From contig NZ_LZNS01000001.1 of assembly GCF_001984575.1 (NCBI RefSeq), positions 887,610 to 930,465 of the forward strand: 42,856 nt of DNA, written 5' to 3'. The position numbers were made by a program, and so were the translations under genes. Positions 15,108-23,904 of the stretch are shown here, piece by piece. Below the pieces are notes generated by a model. That model did no database searches. It was not told the origin of the DNA and saw only the letters and a list, made by a program, of their open reading frames with translations. Within the stretch, counting starts at the first letter, position 1, and every line of letters begins with the position of its first letter. The DNA is from Streptomyces sp. MP131-18 (GTDB lineage: Bacteria; Actinomycetota; Actinomycetes; Streptomycetales; Streptomycetaceae).

Positions 15108-15866
15108 GTGGCGGAGGAAGAGGAGGGACCGGGGCGCGGCGGTGCGGCGTCCTGGGCCTTCAAACACGAGGCGCTGCGGCGGCGGCTCGGCGACGACATC
15201 GCCGCGATGCGGCCGGGCGAGGCGCTGCCCACCGAGCGGCTGCTCGCCGAGCGCTACCGCGTCAGCAGGTCCACGGCGCGGCGGGCGCTCCAGTCGCTGC
15301 GCGAGGAGGGGCTGATCCGCAGCGTGCGGGGGGTGGGGACGTTCGTCGCGCATCCGCACATCGTCAAGACGTCCGTGCTCACGTCGTTCACCGAGGATCT
15401 GCGGGCGCGCGGCCACCGCCCCGGCGCGCGGCTGCTCGCCGCGGAGCGGGTCGAGGCCGACCTGCACCTGGCCACGGCGCTCGGCGTGGACCCGGGCACC
15501 GCCCTGCACCGGATCGAGCGGCTGCGGCTGGGCGACGAGGTCCCGTTCTGTCTGGAGACGGTGCACCTCTCGGCGGAGCGCTTCCCCGGCCTCGACCCCG
15601 CGCGGCTCTCCGGGTCGCTGTCCGAGGAGCTGCGGACCGTCCACGGGGTGCACGTGGTGCGGGCCGGCCAGCAGATCAGGGCGGTGAACGCGACCGGGCG
15701 CCGGGCGGCGCTGCTCGGCGTGCCCGAGGGCTCGGCGGCCCTGCTGGTGCGGCGGACCGCGTTCGACGCCGCGGGCCGCGTCGTGGAGTACGGGGAGTCG
15801 CTGTGCCGGGGGGACCGCTACGAGTTCTCGTTCGTGGTGAACACGGCGCCCCCGCCGGCCGGGTGA
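15108..15866 (+). CDS. GntR/HutC-family transcriptional regulator with UTRA domain
   Basis: The protein has 252 residues. GTG 15108 is preferred over TTG 15102 because ACGGAG lies 6 bases before the GTG and abuts the TTG. Residues about 15-80 are the winged helix: FKHEALRRRL, then LPTERLLAERYRVSRSTARRALQSLREEG and the wing RSVRGVGTFV. Residues about 95-245 are the UTRA ligand-binding fold (LHRIERLRLGDEVPFCLETVHL). HutC-type members often sense amino-sugar phosphates. Its position 27 bases after the GH89 gene, opposite the SIS-ABC operon, suggests it controls both operons through the dyad at 12865. Its last 49 bases overlap the convergent LysR gene. Confidence 0.9.
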   Translation: MAEEEEGPGRGGAASWAFKHEALRRRLGDDIAAMRPGEALPTERLLAERYRVSRSTARRALQSLREEGLIRSVRGVGTFVAHPHIVKTSVLTSFTEDLRARGHRPGARLLAAERVEADLHLATALGVDPGTALHRIERLRLGDEVPFCLETVHLSAERFPGLDPARLSGSLSEELRTVHGVHVVRAGQQIRAVNATGRRAALLGVPEGSAALLVRRTAFDAAGRVVEYGESLCRGDRYEFSFVVNTAPPPAG

Positions 15867-16822
15867 GCCGCTTGGGCCCCGTCCCGACCGGTGCGCGGCG
15901 GGCGAGGTCCTGAACGCCGGTGGCCGGGGCGGCGCCAGCCCTCGCGGACGGCGACGGCGCGGGCGGTGCGGATCAGGGCGGCGACGGCGGGCGCGGTGAC
16001 GCGGCCGGGGCGGACCAGGGCGAGGGGCACGGGCGGCAGGTCGTCGAGGACCGGCAGGCACGCCGCGGCGGGCAGCAGGTGCTCGGCGACGGAACGGGGC
16101 AGCAGCATGAACCCGCCGCGGGAGACTTCCGTGTGGTTGCGCAGGCCAGGCACCGGGTTCTCCCACACGGGGAACGTCTCCCCGGTGGCGCCCAGGGCCG
16201 CGAGCACGGCGTCCACATAGCCGGGGGCGGGCTCCCTGGTGATGAACCGGAACGTTTCGCCACGCAGGTCGGCGAGGGAGACGGCGGCGCGCCCCGCCAG
16301 CCGGTGACCGGCGTGCACGACCACCGTGTACTCCTCGGTGCGCAGCACCTCGGCGGTCCAGCCGGCCGGGACGGGCGGGTGGCGGCCGAGCGCGACGTCG
16401 AACTCGCCCGCGCCCAGGGCCGCCGGCAGCTCGGCGTCCCACATCTCCCGCGCCTGCACCTGAACCCCGGGGTGGCGCTCGGTCATCTCGGCGAGCAGCA
16501 GCGGCAGTTCGGCGTGGGCGGCGCTCGGCCCGTAGGCGATGCGGACGACGCCGTCCGCGGCACGGGCCGCCTGGCGGGTGAGGCTGACGGCCCGTTCCGC
16601 GTGGTCGACGACTTCGCGGGCCGAGGCGACGAAAACCCGGCCCGCCTCGGTCAGCCGGGTGGGGCGGCGCTCGAACAGGGCGACGCCCAGCTCCCGTTCG
16701 AGCGCGATGATCTGGCGGCTCAGCGGCGGCTGGCTGATGTGCAGCCGCTCGGCCGCGGCCTGGAAACTGCCGGTATCCGCGATCGCAATGACGTACCGCA
16801 TCAGTCTGAGGTCAACGGCCAT
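15818..16822 (-). CDS. LysR-family transcriptional regulator
   Basis: The protein has 334 residues from ATG 16822. An upstream in-frame extension is discounted because the helix-turn-helix begins right after this Met: LRLMRYVIAIADTGSFQAAA, then ERLHISQPPLSRQIIALERELGVALFERR. The effector domain runs from about residue 90 to 290. The final 45 residues or so (after AVREGW) are Arg/Pro/Gly-rich and unlike a normal LysR C-terminus; that tail runs 49 bases into the convergent GntR gene and looks like read-through past a lost stop. It is divergent from the aldo/keto reductase gene, its likely target, and a perfect dyad covers its own start codon. Confidence 0.88.
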   Translation of the reverse strand: MAVDLRLMRYVIAIADTGSFQAAAERLHISQPPLSRQIIALERELGVALFERRPTRLTEAGRVFVASAREVVDHAERAVSLTRQAARAADGVVRIAYGPSAAHAELPLLLAEMTERHPGVQVQAREMWDAELPAALGAGEFDVALGRHPPVPAGWTAEVLRTEEYTVVVHAGHRLAGRAAVSLADLRGETFRFITREPAPGYVDAVLAALGATGETFPVWENPVPGLRNHTEVSRGGFMLLPRSVAEHLLPAAACLPVLDDLPPVPLALVRPGRVTAPAVAALIRTARAVAVREGWRRPGHRRSGPRPPRTGRDGAQAAHPAGGGAVFTTNENS

Positions 16823-16836
16823 ACCCGTAGGGTATG
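16820..16836. promoter_or_regulatory. LysR-type operator (T-N11-A dyad)
   Basis: CATACCCGTAGGGTATG is a perfect inverted repeat (7-base arms, GTA centre) that contains the LysR T-N11-A core. The first three bases are the LysR start codon read on the minus strand, so binding would block its own expression. A second perfect palindrome, CCGTCCGGACGG, follows at 16841-16852, within the 107-bp region shared with the divergent reductase gene. Confidence 0.65.
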
Positions 16837-16929
16837 CCGACCGTCCGGACGGGTCTGTTCGTTCATCTGTGCCCGGGGCATCGCTTGGTTGACCGTGTTG
16901 GCACATGAGACGAAGCGAGCGCACAACCC

Positions 16930-18039
16930 ATGCATCAGGCGGAAGACGGCACGAGGAACGACGGCGGGAACGCGGGCGCGACGCGGCGCGGCGTGATCAA
17001 GGCGGGCGGGCTCGCCGCCGCGGCGGGCGCGTTGTCGCTCGGGGCGGCGGGCGCCGCCGAGGCCGGCGGCGGCAGCGGCGGGGAGGGCCGCGTGATCACC
17101 CGGAGCTTCCCCGCGACCGGGCAGCGGCTGCCGGTGATCGGGCTCGGCACGTTCATGACCTTCGACTCGCTGCCCGGCGAGCACCGCCCCCATGTGCGGG
17201 AGGTCGTACGGGAGTTCTGGCGAGCGGGGGGACGGGTGATCGACACCTCGCCGCTGTACGGAGCGGCGGAGGAGAACACGGGGGCGGCCATCGACGGATT
17301 CGCCGACCGGGTGTTCATGAACAACAAGATCTGGTCGACCGGTGAGTACCTGTGGGACGAGAGCCACGCCAGGCGCAGCCTGGAGCGCTCCATGGAACGC
17401 CTGTCCCGCAGACGCCCGTTGGACGTGGTCACCTGTCACAACCTGGTCAACGTGGACGTGGTGCTGCCGCTGCTGCACGCCTGGAAGAAGGAGGGGCGCA
17501 TCAAGCACGTCGGCGTCACCCACCACGACCTGGCGTACTTCGACCTGCTCGCCGACTGGATCGAACGCGGCGCGCTCGACTCGATGCAGGTCCGCTACTC
17601 CATCCGCACCAGGGACGCCGAGCGGCGGGTACTGCGCGCCGCGGCCGACCACGGGACGGCGGTGATGGTCAACATGCCGCTGGAGAAGGGGCGTCTGCAC
17701 GAGGTCGTCGCCGGCCGTCCGCTGCCGGACTTCGTGGACGGCCTGGGGATCGAGAGCTGGGCGGAATTCTTCCTGAAGTGGGTGGTGTCCCATCCCGCGG
17801 TCACCTGCGCGCTGCCCGCCACCTCGCGGCCCGAGCACGTGGCGGAGAACGTCCGCGCCATGCGCGGTGAACTGCCGGACGCCGGCCTGCGCGAGCGGAT
17901 GGCGGCCTGGATGGCGGAGCTGCCCGGCTTCGACCGGATCGAGACCGCGCCCTGGTACCCGGGCCGCTCCTACCCCGGGCTCGTCTCCAGGGGCCAGGCC
18001 GCGATCATGGAACGCAGTCCCTGGCCCGCCCGGTCCTGA
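16930..18039 (+). CDS. Tat-exported aldo/keto reductase
   Basis: The protein has 369 residues from ATG 16930; no strong ribosome binding site is seen. A twin-arginine signal (TRRGVIKAGGLAAAAGA, residues 18-34) precedes an Ala-rich region and a likely AxA cleavage site. The rest is an aldo/keto reductase TIM barrel: LPVIGLGTF, VIDTSPLYGAAEENTG (catalytic Asp and Tyr), FMNNKIW (Lys), VTCHNL (His) and HVGVTHHDL. The ALPATSRPEHVAENVRA segment corresponds to the cofactor-phosphate binding loop. All four catalytic residues are present. An NAD(P)H enzyme outside the membrane is unexpected; Tat export would allow it to leave folded with cofactor bound. It is probably controlled by the divergent LysR protein. 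Substrate unknown. Confidence 0.85.
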   Translation: MHQAEDGTRNDGGNAGATRRGVIKAGGLAAAAGALSLGAAGAAEAGGGSGGEGRVITRSFPATGQRLPVIGLGTFMTFDSLPGEHRPHVREVVREFWRAGGRVIDTSPLYGAAEENTGAAIDGFADRVFMNNKIWSTGEYLWDESHARRSLERSMERLSRRRPLDVVTCHNLVNVDVVLPLLHAWKKEGRIKHVGVTHHDLAYFDLLADWIERGALDSMQVRYSIRTRDAERRVLRAAADHGTAVMVNMPLEKGRLHEVVAGRPLPDFVDGLGIESWAEFFLKWVVSHPAVTCALPATSRPEHVAENVRAMRGELPDAGLRERMAAWMAELPGFDRIETAPWYPGRSYPGLVSRGQAAIMERSPWPARS

Positions 18040-18060
18040 GGCGGCGGGACGGCATGGTGC

Positions 18061-18095
18061 CGGGGCCCGCCGCGCCCGTGGCGCGGCGGGCCCCG
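18061..18095. terminator. Bidirectional terminator between reductase and laccase genes
   Basis: A perfect 16-bp stem (CGGGGCCCGCCGCGCC with its complement) closes a CGT loop. It lies 21 bases after the reductase stop (18039) and 81 bases after the laccase stop on the other strand (18177). Confidence 0.85.
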
Positions 18096-18176
18096 GCCGG
18101 GCCTCGGAGGTCTACTGCCGGCCCTGGCGGGGGGGGAGCCGGCCGTGCGGTGCGACCGGCGGCGCGGCGAGGAAGG

Positions 18177-19211
18177 TCAGTGGTGCGCGTGGCCCATGTC
18201 CGCGGAGTCCGCCGCGTCCGCGGACTCCGAAGCGCCTGAGGTGTCCGAGCCGTGACTGCCATGTCCACTGTGCCCGCCGTGTCCCGGGTCCCCGCCGGGC
18301 ACGCTGCCGTCCGCCCGGGTGACGGTGAAGAGCCCGGCCATGCCCATGTCGGAGTGGCTCTGCACGTGGCAGTGGTACATCCAGTGCCCGGGACCGACGT
18401 TCTCGCCCGCGACGACCTGGAAGCCGAAGGAGTCGCCGGGTCCGCAGATCTTGTTGTCGATGACCTGGCTGGTGTCGTCGGGTCCGGCGAGGTAGCCGGT
18501 GCGGTTGTCGGCCCACCGGTGACCGTGCACGTGGAAGGTGTGGTACAGCTCCCCGTGCGTGATCACGATGAACTCGCAGCGTTCGCCGAGCTTCGCGGTG
18601 AAGTTCGGGGCCTGCGTCCTGTTGTTGGTCGTCATGTCGTTGAAGACGACGGTGAACTGGTGGTCCGGCACGATGTCGTCCTGGCGTCTGACCACCAGCG
18701 GCCCGTACAGGCCCTTCTGAAGTCCGCCCGTCCCGTGGTCGGTTCCGACGACGTGGTCGTGGTAGTTCCAGTAACCGGCGCTGCCGGCGATCACCGTGCC
18801 GTCCTCGCGCGTGCCGGGGGCGTGGCTGTTCCAGGTGTACAGCCGGGACTCGCCGGGCTCGACGATGCTGTTGGTCATGCGCGTGCCGTCGCTGTCGATC
18901 GTGTAGTCGACGCCGTGCACGTGGAGGCTGACGGCGACATCCGCGTTGTTGACGAGGTCGATCTGGAGGGTGTCGCCCTCGTACATCTCCAGCAGCGGCC
19001 CGGGTATCTGCGCCTCGCCGGGGGCGAGCCCGTAGCCGAGCTGCCCGTTCGGAAGATTCTCCGCGTACATGGTGATCCGGCGGACCTCGGCCCGTGGCGC
19101 CGCGGCGGGCTCCGAGGTCGATCGCAGGGCTGCCGTCAGACCGGCCGGAGCGATGGCCGCCGCGGCTGCGCCACCGGTGAATGCTCGTCGGGAAAAGCCT
19201 GGTCGCCGCAT
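18177..19211 (-). CDS. Two-domain (small) laccase, multicopper oxidase, SLAC type
   Basis: The protein has 344 residues from ATG 19211 with AGGAAGG upstream. A Tat signal (FSRRAFTGG) leads into two cupredoxin domains, the layout of streptomycete small laccase, which works as a trimer. All copper-ligand motifs are visible: HVHG and YWNYHDH in domain 1, HTFHVHGH and [12 protein letters not shown] in domain 2; the last holds the type 1 copper Cys and Met. It oxidises phenols and similar donors and reduces oxygen to water outside the cell. The C-terminal 40 residues are His/Gly/Ser-rich ([11 protein letters not shown], ending GHAHH), as in other small laccases. It is divergent from the sugar dehydrogenase operon. 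Confidence 0.95.
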   Translation of the reverse strand: MRRPGFSRRAFTGGAAAAAIAPAGLTAALRSTSEPAAAPRAEVRRITMYAENLPNGQLGYGLAPGEAQIPGPLLEMYEGDTLQIDLVNNADVAVSLHVHGVDYTIDSDGTRMTNSIVEPGESRLYTWNSHAPGTREDGTVIAGSAGYWNYHDHVVGTDHGTGGLQKGLYGPLVVRRQDDIVPDHQFTVVFNDMTTNNRTQAPNFTAKLGERCEFIVITHGELYHTFHVHGHRWADNRTGYLAGPDDTSQVIDNKICGPGDSFGFQVVAGENVGPGHWMYHCHVQSHSDMGMAGLFTVTRADGSVPGGDPGHGGHSGHGSHGSDTSGASESADAADSADMGHAHH

Positions 19212-19325
19212 GTGCTGCGCCTTCCTGAGTCGGCGGTCAGGGGTCCTGATGGCGCCTCATGGTATGGCCGCGACAAGAGTTTGCCCACCCTCAGGACAAA
19301 GTTTCCACTTTCCTGGTCATAGTTA

Positions 19326-19354
19326 TTGGCGACTCAGCAAAAGAGGTCTAGCTT
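19326..19354 (+). promoter_or_regulatory. Promoter candidate for the ThuA-dehydrogenase operon
   Basis: TTGGCG (19326-19331) and TAGCTT (19349-19354) are 17 bases apart, giving a predicted start near 19361, 36 bases before the ATG at 19397. The minus-35 element is only a fair match. No equally good promoter was seen for the divergent laccase gene. Confidence 0.4.
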
Positions 19355-19396
19355 CCTAGGGCGTTGCTGCTGTCACCTGAGAGGGGCTGGCGAGCT

Positions 19397-21799
19397 ATGG
19401 GCCGCAAGCCACAGGTTTTGGCGCTCGCTGCGACCATGACCATCGCGCTGCTGGGCACCGCCCCGGCAGCCGCACAGAACGAGGAAACGAGCACGTTGCC
19501 GGGGGCCCAGGACCCGCTCGTGCTCGTCTTCCACGCCGCCGACGCACCGGAGGACAGAACGCAGGCCGGGATCTCGGCCATTGAGGCACTGGGGGCCGAA
19601 GGGCCGGCCGACGAGCACTTCGCGGTTGACGCCACCAGCGACCCGGCGGTCTTCACCCCGTCCGGGCTGCTGGACTACAACGCCGTCGTCTTCCTGTCCG
19701 CGGACGGCGCGGTGCTGAACGCGAACCAGGAGTCCGCGCTCCAGAACTACGTGCGGCTGGGCGGCGGGTTCGTCGGCGTCCACGACGCCGCTCTGGCCCA
19801 GCCGGAGTCGGAGTGGTTCACCGGACTCATCGGCTCCAGGCCGGAGGCGGGCGGCCCGGCCGACCCGCAGCGGGCCGTCGTGGAGGTCGGGGACCGCACC
19901 AACCCGGCGACGTCAGGACTGCCGCTGGAGTGGGCCAAGTCGGACGTCTGGTTCAACTGGGAGACCAACCCCACCGGCCAGGTGCACACCGTGGCCCGCG
20001 TGCGGGAGAGCACCTACGGGCCCGGCGAGGGCGCGGAGGGCTGGGACCACCCGATCTCCTGGTGCCGCGACTACGACGGCGGGCGGTCGTTCTACACCGG
20101 CATGGGCGGCACGGCGCAGAGCTTCACGGAGAACAACTTCCGCAAGCACCTGCGCGGCGCCCTGCTGTGGACCAGCCGCCTGGCGCGGGCCGACTGCCAG
20201 GCCACGATCACCGACAACTACGAGGCCGAACGGCTCACGGCACCCAACCAGCCGGGCGAACTCGACCAGATCGGCGAGCCGCACGGCCTCGACATCGCCG
20301 ACGACGGCCGGGTGTTCTACATCGGCCGCGGCGGGCACTGGGCCGACACCCCCGTGGTCACGGACTGGAACGACCCGGAAATCGGGCTGGGCGAAGGCAC
20401 CGTGCACGTCTACGACCCGGCGACCGAGGAGGTGTCCCTCGTCGCCACCCTGGACGTCTTCGGCAACAAGGGCGGCGGCGGCGAGCTGGTGAAGATCGAG
20501 GAGGGCCTGGTCGGCATCGTCCTCGACCCGGACTTCGCCGAGAACAACTGGATGTACCTGCACTGGACGCCGCACTCCGAGATCGACCGCGAGACGCACA
20601 TGGGCGAACGCCGCGTGTCCCGCTTCACCCTGGACCAGGAGACCGGCACGCTCGACCTCGCCTCGGAACAGGTGCTGCTGTCCTGGCCGGTGCAGATCCA
20701 CAGCTGCTGCCACGCGGGCGGCGGGATGGACTTCGACTCCGCGGGCAATCTGTACATCGCCACCGGGGACACCAACTCCTCCCAGTTCACCGATGGTTAC
20801 TCGGGCAACAACCCGGAGCCGAACTTCGAGGGCGTCTCGTTCGCCGACGCCCGCCGCACCTCGGGCAACACCAACAACCTCAACGGCAAGATCCTGCGGA
20901 TTCACCCGGAGGACGACGGGACCTACACCATCCCGGAGGGCAACCTCTTCACCGGTGAGGAGGAGGGCGGCGGCAAGACCCGCGCCGAGATCTACGTCAT
21001 GGGCGTGCGCAACCCGTCCCGCATCTCCATCGACCCGCAGGACGACTCGCTCCAGGTCGGCTGGGTGGGCCCCGACGCCGCCGAGCCCAGCACCACCTGG
21101 GGCCCGGCGAAGTACGACACGTTCGCCGTCATCACCGAGGCGGGCAACCGGGGCTGGCCCTACTGCATGGGCAACAGCCAGCCGTACCGGGACCGCAACC
21201 TGCCGGACCCGACGCAGCCGCTCGGCTGGTACGACTGCGACGCCCCGAAGAACGAGTCCCCGAACAACGACGGCCTGGTGGACATCCCGCCGGTCACCGA
21301 CAACAACATCTGGTACTCCCCGCAGGGCGGCGGTCCTGACTTCCCGCGCAACGCCGAGGGCGTCCCGAGCTACGAGCTCGACGAGCAGACCCTGCGGCTG
21401 CCGTGGCTCACGGGCGGCGGCCAGGCCGCGATGAACGGACCCGTCTACCGGTACGACGACTCCCAGGACAGCCCGGTCGCGTGGCCGGAGTACTGGGACG
21501 GCAAGTGGTTCGTCGGCGACCACTACGACGCCGACCAGCCACGGCACGCGGTGGTCATGGACCCGGCCAACGCGGGCAGCGGGGGACTTCCGGTGCACGC
21601 GGAGAGTCTGGACGAGATCATCCCCATCGGTGAGGGCGGCATCCGCAACCTCATGGACTGGAAGTTCGCGCCCGACGGCTCGATGTACGTCCTGGACTAC
21701 GGTCGCGGCTTCTTCACCGTGACCGGGGAATCCGCGCTGTGGCGCGTCACCTACACGGGTGGCGAGGCGACCCCGCTCCCCCAGGACCTGGCCGGCTAG
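19397..21799 (+). CDS. Secreted ThuA-like domain plus PQQ-type sugar dehydrogenase (GSDH) protein
   Basis: The protein has 800 residues; ATG 19397 is chosen because a signal peptide follows (MGRKPQVLALAATMTIALLG, cleavage after APAAA). Residues about 35-270 are a ThuA-like glutamine-amidotransferase-fold domain (LVLVFHA, YNAVVFLSADG, GGGFVGVHDAA, YDGGRSFYTGMGG). Residues about 285-795 are a six-bladed propeller of the glucose/sorbosone dehydrogenase type (EPHGLDIADDGRVFYIGRGG, GGGMDFDSAGNLYIATGD, NGKILRI, NPSRISIDP, DWKFAPDGSMYVLDYG). Soluble PQQ sugar dehydrogenases use this fold; cofactor use here is inferred from family. Likely role: oxidation of a di- or oligosaccharide outside the cell. 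The cupredoxin-DUF1080 gene follows after 33 bases, so they form one operon. Confidence 0.9.
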   Translation: MGRKPQVLALAATMTIALLGTAPAAAQNEETSTLPGAQDPLVLVFHAADAPEDRTQAGISAIEALGAEGPADEHFAVDATSDPAVFTPSGLLDYNAVVFLSADGAVLNANQESALQNYVRLGGGFVGVHDAALAQPESEWFTGLIGSRPEAGGPADPQRAVVEVGDRTNPATSGLPLEWAKSDVWFNWETNPTGQVHTVARVRESTYGPGEGAEGWDHPISWCRDYDGGRSFYTGMGGTAQSFTENNFRKHLRGALLWTSRLARADCQATITDNYEAERLTAPNQPGELDQIGEPHGLDIADDGRVFYIGRGGHWADTPVVTDWNDPEIGLGEGTVHVYDPATEEVSLVATLDVFGNKGGGGELVKIEEGLVGIVLDPDFAENNWMYLHWTPHSEIDRETHMGERRVSRFTLDQETGTLDLASEQVLLSWPVQIHSCCHAGGGMDFDSAGNLYIATGDTNSSQFTDGYSGNNPEPNFEGVSFADARRTSGNTNNLNGKILRIHPEDDGTYTIPEGNLFTGEEEGGGKTRAEIYVMGVRNPSRISIDPQDDSLQVGWVGPDAAEPSTTWGPAKYDTFAVITEAGNRGWPYCMGNSQPYRDRNLPDPTQPLGWYDCDAPKNESPNNDGLVDIPPVTDNNIWYSPQGGGPDFPRNAEGVPSYELDEQTLRLPWLTGGGQAAMNGPVYRYDDSQDSPVAWPEYWDGKWFVGDHYDADQPRHAVVMDPANAGSGGLPVHAESLDEIIPIGEGGIRNLMDWKFAPDGSMYVLDYGRGFFTVTGESALWRVTYTGGEATPLPQDLAG

Positions 21800-21832
21800 C
21801 GAAGCAAGGCTCCGAGAAGGACGGAAACACGT

Positions 21833-23821
21833 ATGACGCACGGCAGTGTCCTCGGGGGCGGTCCCCGAGGCCCGAGACTCCTCTCCCGGGCGCCCACGAC
21901 ACGGCGCCTCCTGGCCCTGCTGGTGACCCTTTGCCTGGGTGCGCTGACGCTGGTGACCCTCCCGTCCGCCCGGGCCGACGCGCCCCGCGGCGGGAGCGAA
22001 CCGGCGGCGGTCCAGGAACTGGTCTGGACGGCCGGCAATGACCTCGATCGCTACGTGACCCAGCCGACCACGGCGGTCGCGGGCGAGACGACCATCATCT
22101 TCGAGAACAGCGCGGCCACTGGGAACACCACCAGCATGCCGCACACCCTGACGTTCGACACCTCCAACCCCGACTACAACAACGACGTCGACGTCAACAT
22201 CATGGCCAACCCCAATGACGCCAACGGCGGGCGGTGGGAGGTCACGGCGACCCTGACCCCGGGCACCTACCGCTTCTTCTGCGCGATCCCCGGTCACGGG
22301 GCGATGCAGGGCGAGCTGGTCGTCACCGAGGACGGCGGCGGTGGCGAGGACACCACCCCGCCCGAGGTGACGCCCACCGTCGAGGGCGAGCAGGACGCCG
22401 ACGGCAACTACGTCGGCAGCGCCACCGTCTCGTTGGCGGCCACCGACGAGGGCTCCGGCGTCGAGAGCATCGAATACGCCCTCGACGGCGGCGAGTTCGC
22501 GCCCTACGAGGCGCCGGTCGTGCTCGACACGGTCGGCGAGCACACCATCACCTACCGCGCGAGCGACGTGGCGGGGAACGTCTCGGAGGACCAGGAGACC
22601 ACCGTGAACGTGGTCGAGCCCTCCGGCGAGGACACCACCCCGCCCGAAGTATCGGCCACCGTCGACGGCGAACAGGACGCCGACGGCAACTACCTCACCA
22701 TGGCGACCGTCACCCTGGCGGCCACCGACGACAGCTCCGGCGTGGCCGGCATCGAATACGCCGTCAACGGCGGCGACTTCGCGCCCTACACCGAGCCGGT
22801 GATGGTGCACAGCGTCGGCGAGCACACCGTCAGCTACCGGGCGACCGACAACGCCGGGAACTCCTCGGAGCCCGGCTCGGCCTCCTTCACCGTCGTCGAG
22901 GACGACGGCGGTGGCGAGGAGCCGGCCGCCTGCCCGGAGTCCGACGACCGCCCGCTGGTCGTCGTCGGCGACGAGCTGACCAACGTGCCCAACCGCACCG
23001 ACCGCGACGGCTGCACCGTCAACGAGCGGATCGAGGACGAGGCCGCCTGGTCCTCCCACGGCTCCTTCCTCAACCACGTCCGCCAGGTGACCACCGCGCT
23101 GATCGACGACGGCGTCATCGACCAGCGCGGCGCGGAGGAGATCAGGGCCGCGGCCGACCGTTCCGATGTCGGCGACCCCGGCAACCGGACGGGCTACGAG
23201 GACATCTTCACCGGCACCGCGCAGTCCCTCGACCGCTGGGCCCACGTCGGCGGCGGCGCGTTCGGGCTGAACGACGACGGCTCGATCACCAGCAGCACCG
23301 AGGTCGGCGGCATGGGGATGCTGTGGTTCCCCGAGCGGACCTACGACGACTTCGTGCTGCGGCTGAAGTTCCGCGACGACGCGCCCGGCACGGGCTCGGC
23401 GAACAGCGGGGTCTTCGTCGGCTTCCCGCGGGTCCACGGCCACCCGGAGGAGTCGCGGCCGGAGTGGGTGGCCATCAAATACGGCCACGAGGTGCAGATC
23501 TACGACGGCGCGGGCGGTGACCAGTACAAGACCGGCTCCGTCTACGGCTTCGACCTGGTCAACCGCGGCGAGGCGCTGACCACCCCGAAGGGCACGTGGA
23601 ACGACTACGAGATCCGCGTGGTCGACCAGCACTACTCCGTCTACCGCAACGGCCTGCTGATCAACGAGTTCACCAACGCGCCGGGACAGCTGTTCTCGCC
23701 GCCGCGCGCCGACGACCCGGGCACCGACGGGCGCCAGCACGAGGCGGGCCACATCGGGTTGCAGACCCACGGCACCTCGGACGTGGTCTCGTTCCGCGAC
23801 GTCCGGATCAGGCCCCTGTAA
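21833..23821 (+). CDS. Secreted cupredoxin - two Ig-like repeats - DUF1080 (3-keto-disaccharide hydrolase) protein
   Basis: The protein has 662 residues from ATG 21833 with AAGGA upstream. After a signal peptide (hydrophobic LLALLVTLCLGALTLVTL, cleavage near residue 48) comes a blue-copper cupredoxin domain (about 60-165): ligands are His in MPHTLTF and Cys, His, Met in FFCAIPGHGAMQG. Two repeats of about 90 residues follow (each TTPPEV, then GEQDADGNY, IEYA and GEHT, ending YRA and AGN), the OmpL47-type Ig-like fold, joined by Asp/Gly linkers. A short helical segment and then DUF1080 occupy about 460-662 (GYEDIFTGTAQSLDRWAHVGGG, LRLKFRDD, NSGVFVGFPR, WNDYEIRVVDQHYSVYRNG, GHIGLQTHG). DUF1080 members hydrolyse 3-keto-disaccharides. 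Copper plus hydrolase in one chain suggests coupling of sugar oxidation to hydrolysis. Confidence 0.9.
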   Translation: MTHGSVLGGGPRGPRLLSRAPTTRRLLALLVTLCLGALTLVTLPSARADAPRGGSEPAAVQELVWTAGNDLDRYVTQPTTAVAGETTIIFENSAATGNTTSMPHTLTFDTSNPDYNNDVDVNIMANPNDANGGRWEVTATLTPGTYRFFCAIPGHGAMQGELVVTEDGGGGEDTTPPEVTPTVEGEQDADGNYVGSATVSLAATDEGSGVESIEYALDGGEFAPYEAPVVLDTVGEHTITYRASDVAGNVSEDQETTVNVVEPSGEDTTPPEVSATVDGEQDADGNYLTMATVTLAATDDSSGVAGIEYAVNGGDFAPYTEPVMVHSVGEHTVSYRATDNAGNSSEPGSASFTVVEDDGGGEEPAACPESDDRPLVVVGDELTNVPNRTDRDGCTVNERIEDEAAWSSHGSFLNHVRQVTTALIDDGVIDQRGAEEIRAAADRSDVGDPGNRTGYEDIFTGTAQSLDRWAHVGGGAFGLNDDGSITSSTEVGGMGMLWFPERTYDDFVLRLKFRDDAPGTGSANSGVFVGFPRVHGHPEESRPEWVAIKYGHEVQIYDGAGGDQYKTGSVYGFDLVNRGEALTTPKGTWNDYEIRVVDQHYSVYRNGLLINEFTNAPGQLFSPPRADDPGTDGRQHEAGHIGLQTHGTSDVVSFRDVRIRPL

Positions 23822-23867
23822 CCGGCCACCGAACCGAACCGACCATCACCGACCCCCCACAGGGCGG

Positions 23868-23896
23868 AGGGCCTGCCGCAGCCGGCGGCAGGCCCT
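23868..23896. terminator. Terminator after the cupredoxin-DUF1080 gene
   Basis: GGGCCTGCCGC pairs perfectly with GCGGCAGGCCC around a 5-base AGCCG loop, with an extra A-T pair at the base. It begins 47 bases after the stop at 23821. Confidence 0.8.
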
Positions 23897-23904
23897 TCGC
23901 GTCC

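Noticed and set aside
12705..16442. Long minus-strand frame across the GH89, GntR and LysR genes, and another at 19913-23770
   Set aside because: Both are antisense to genes with clear catalytic motifs and translate to repetitive Arg/Ala/Gly/Pro text without family signatures.
18177..18300. His-rich tail of the laccase as a new metal-binding feature
   Set aside because: Small laccases of streptomycetes commonly end in similar His/Gly-rich tails, so it is not unusual.
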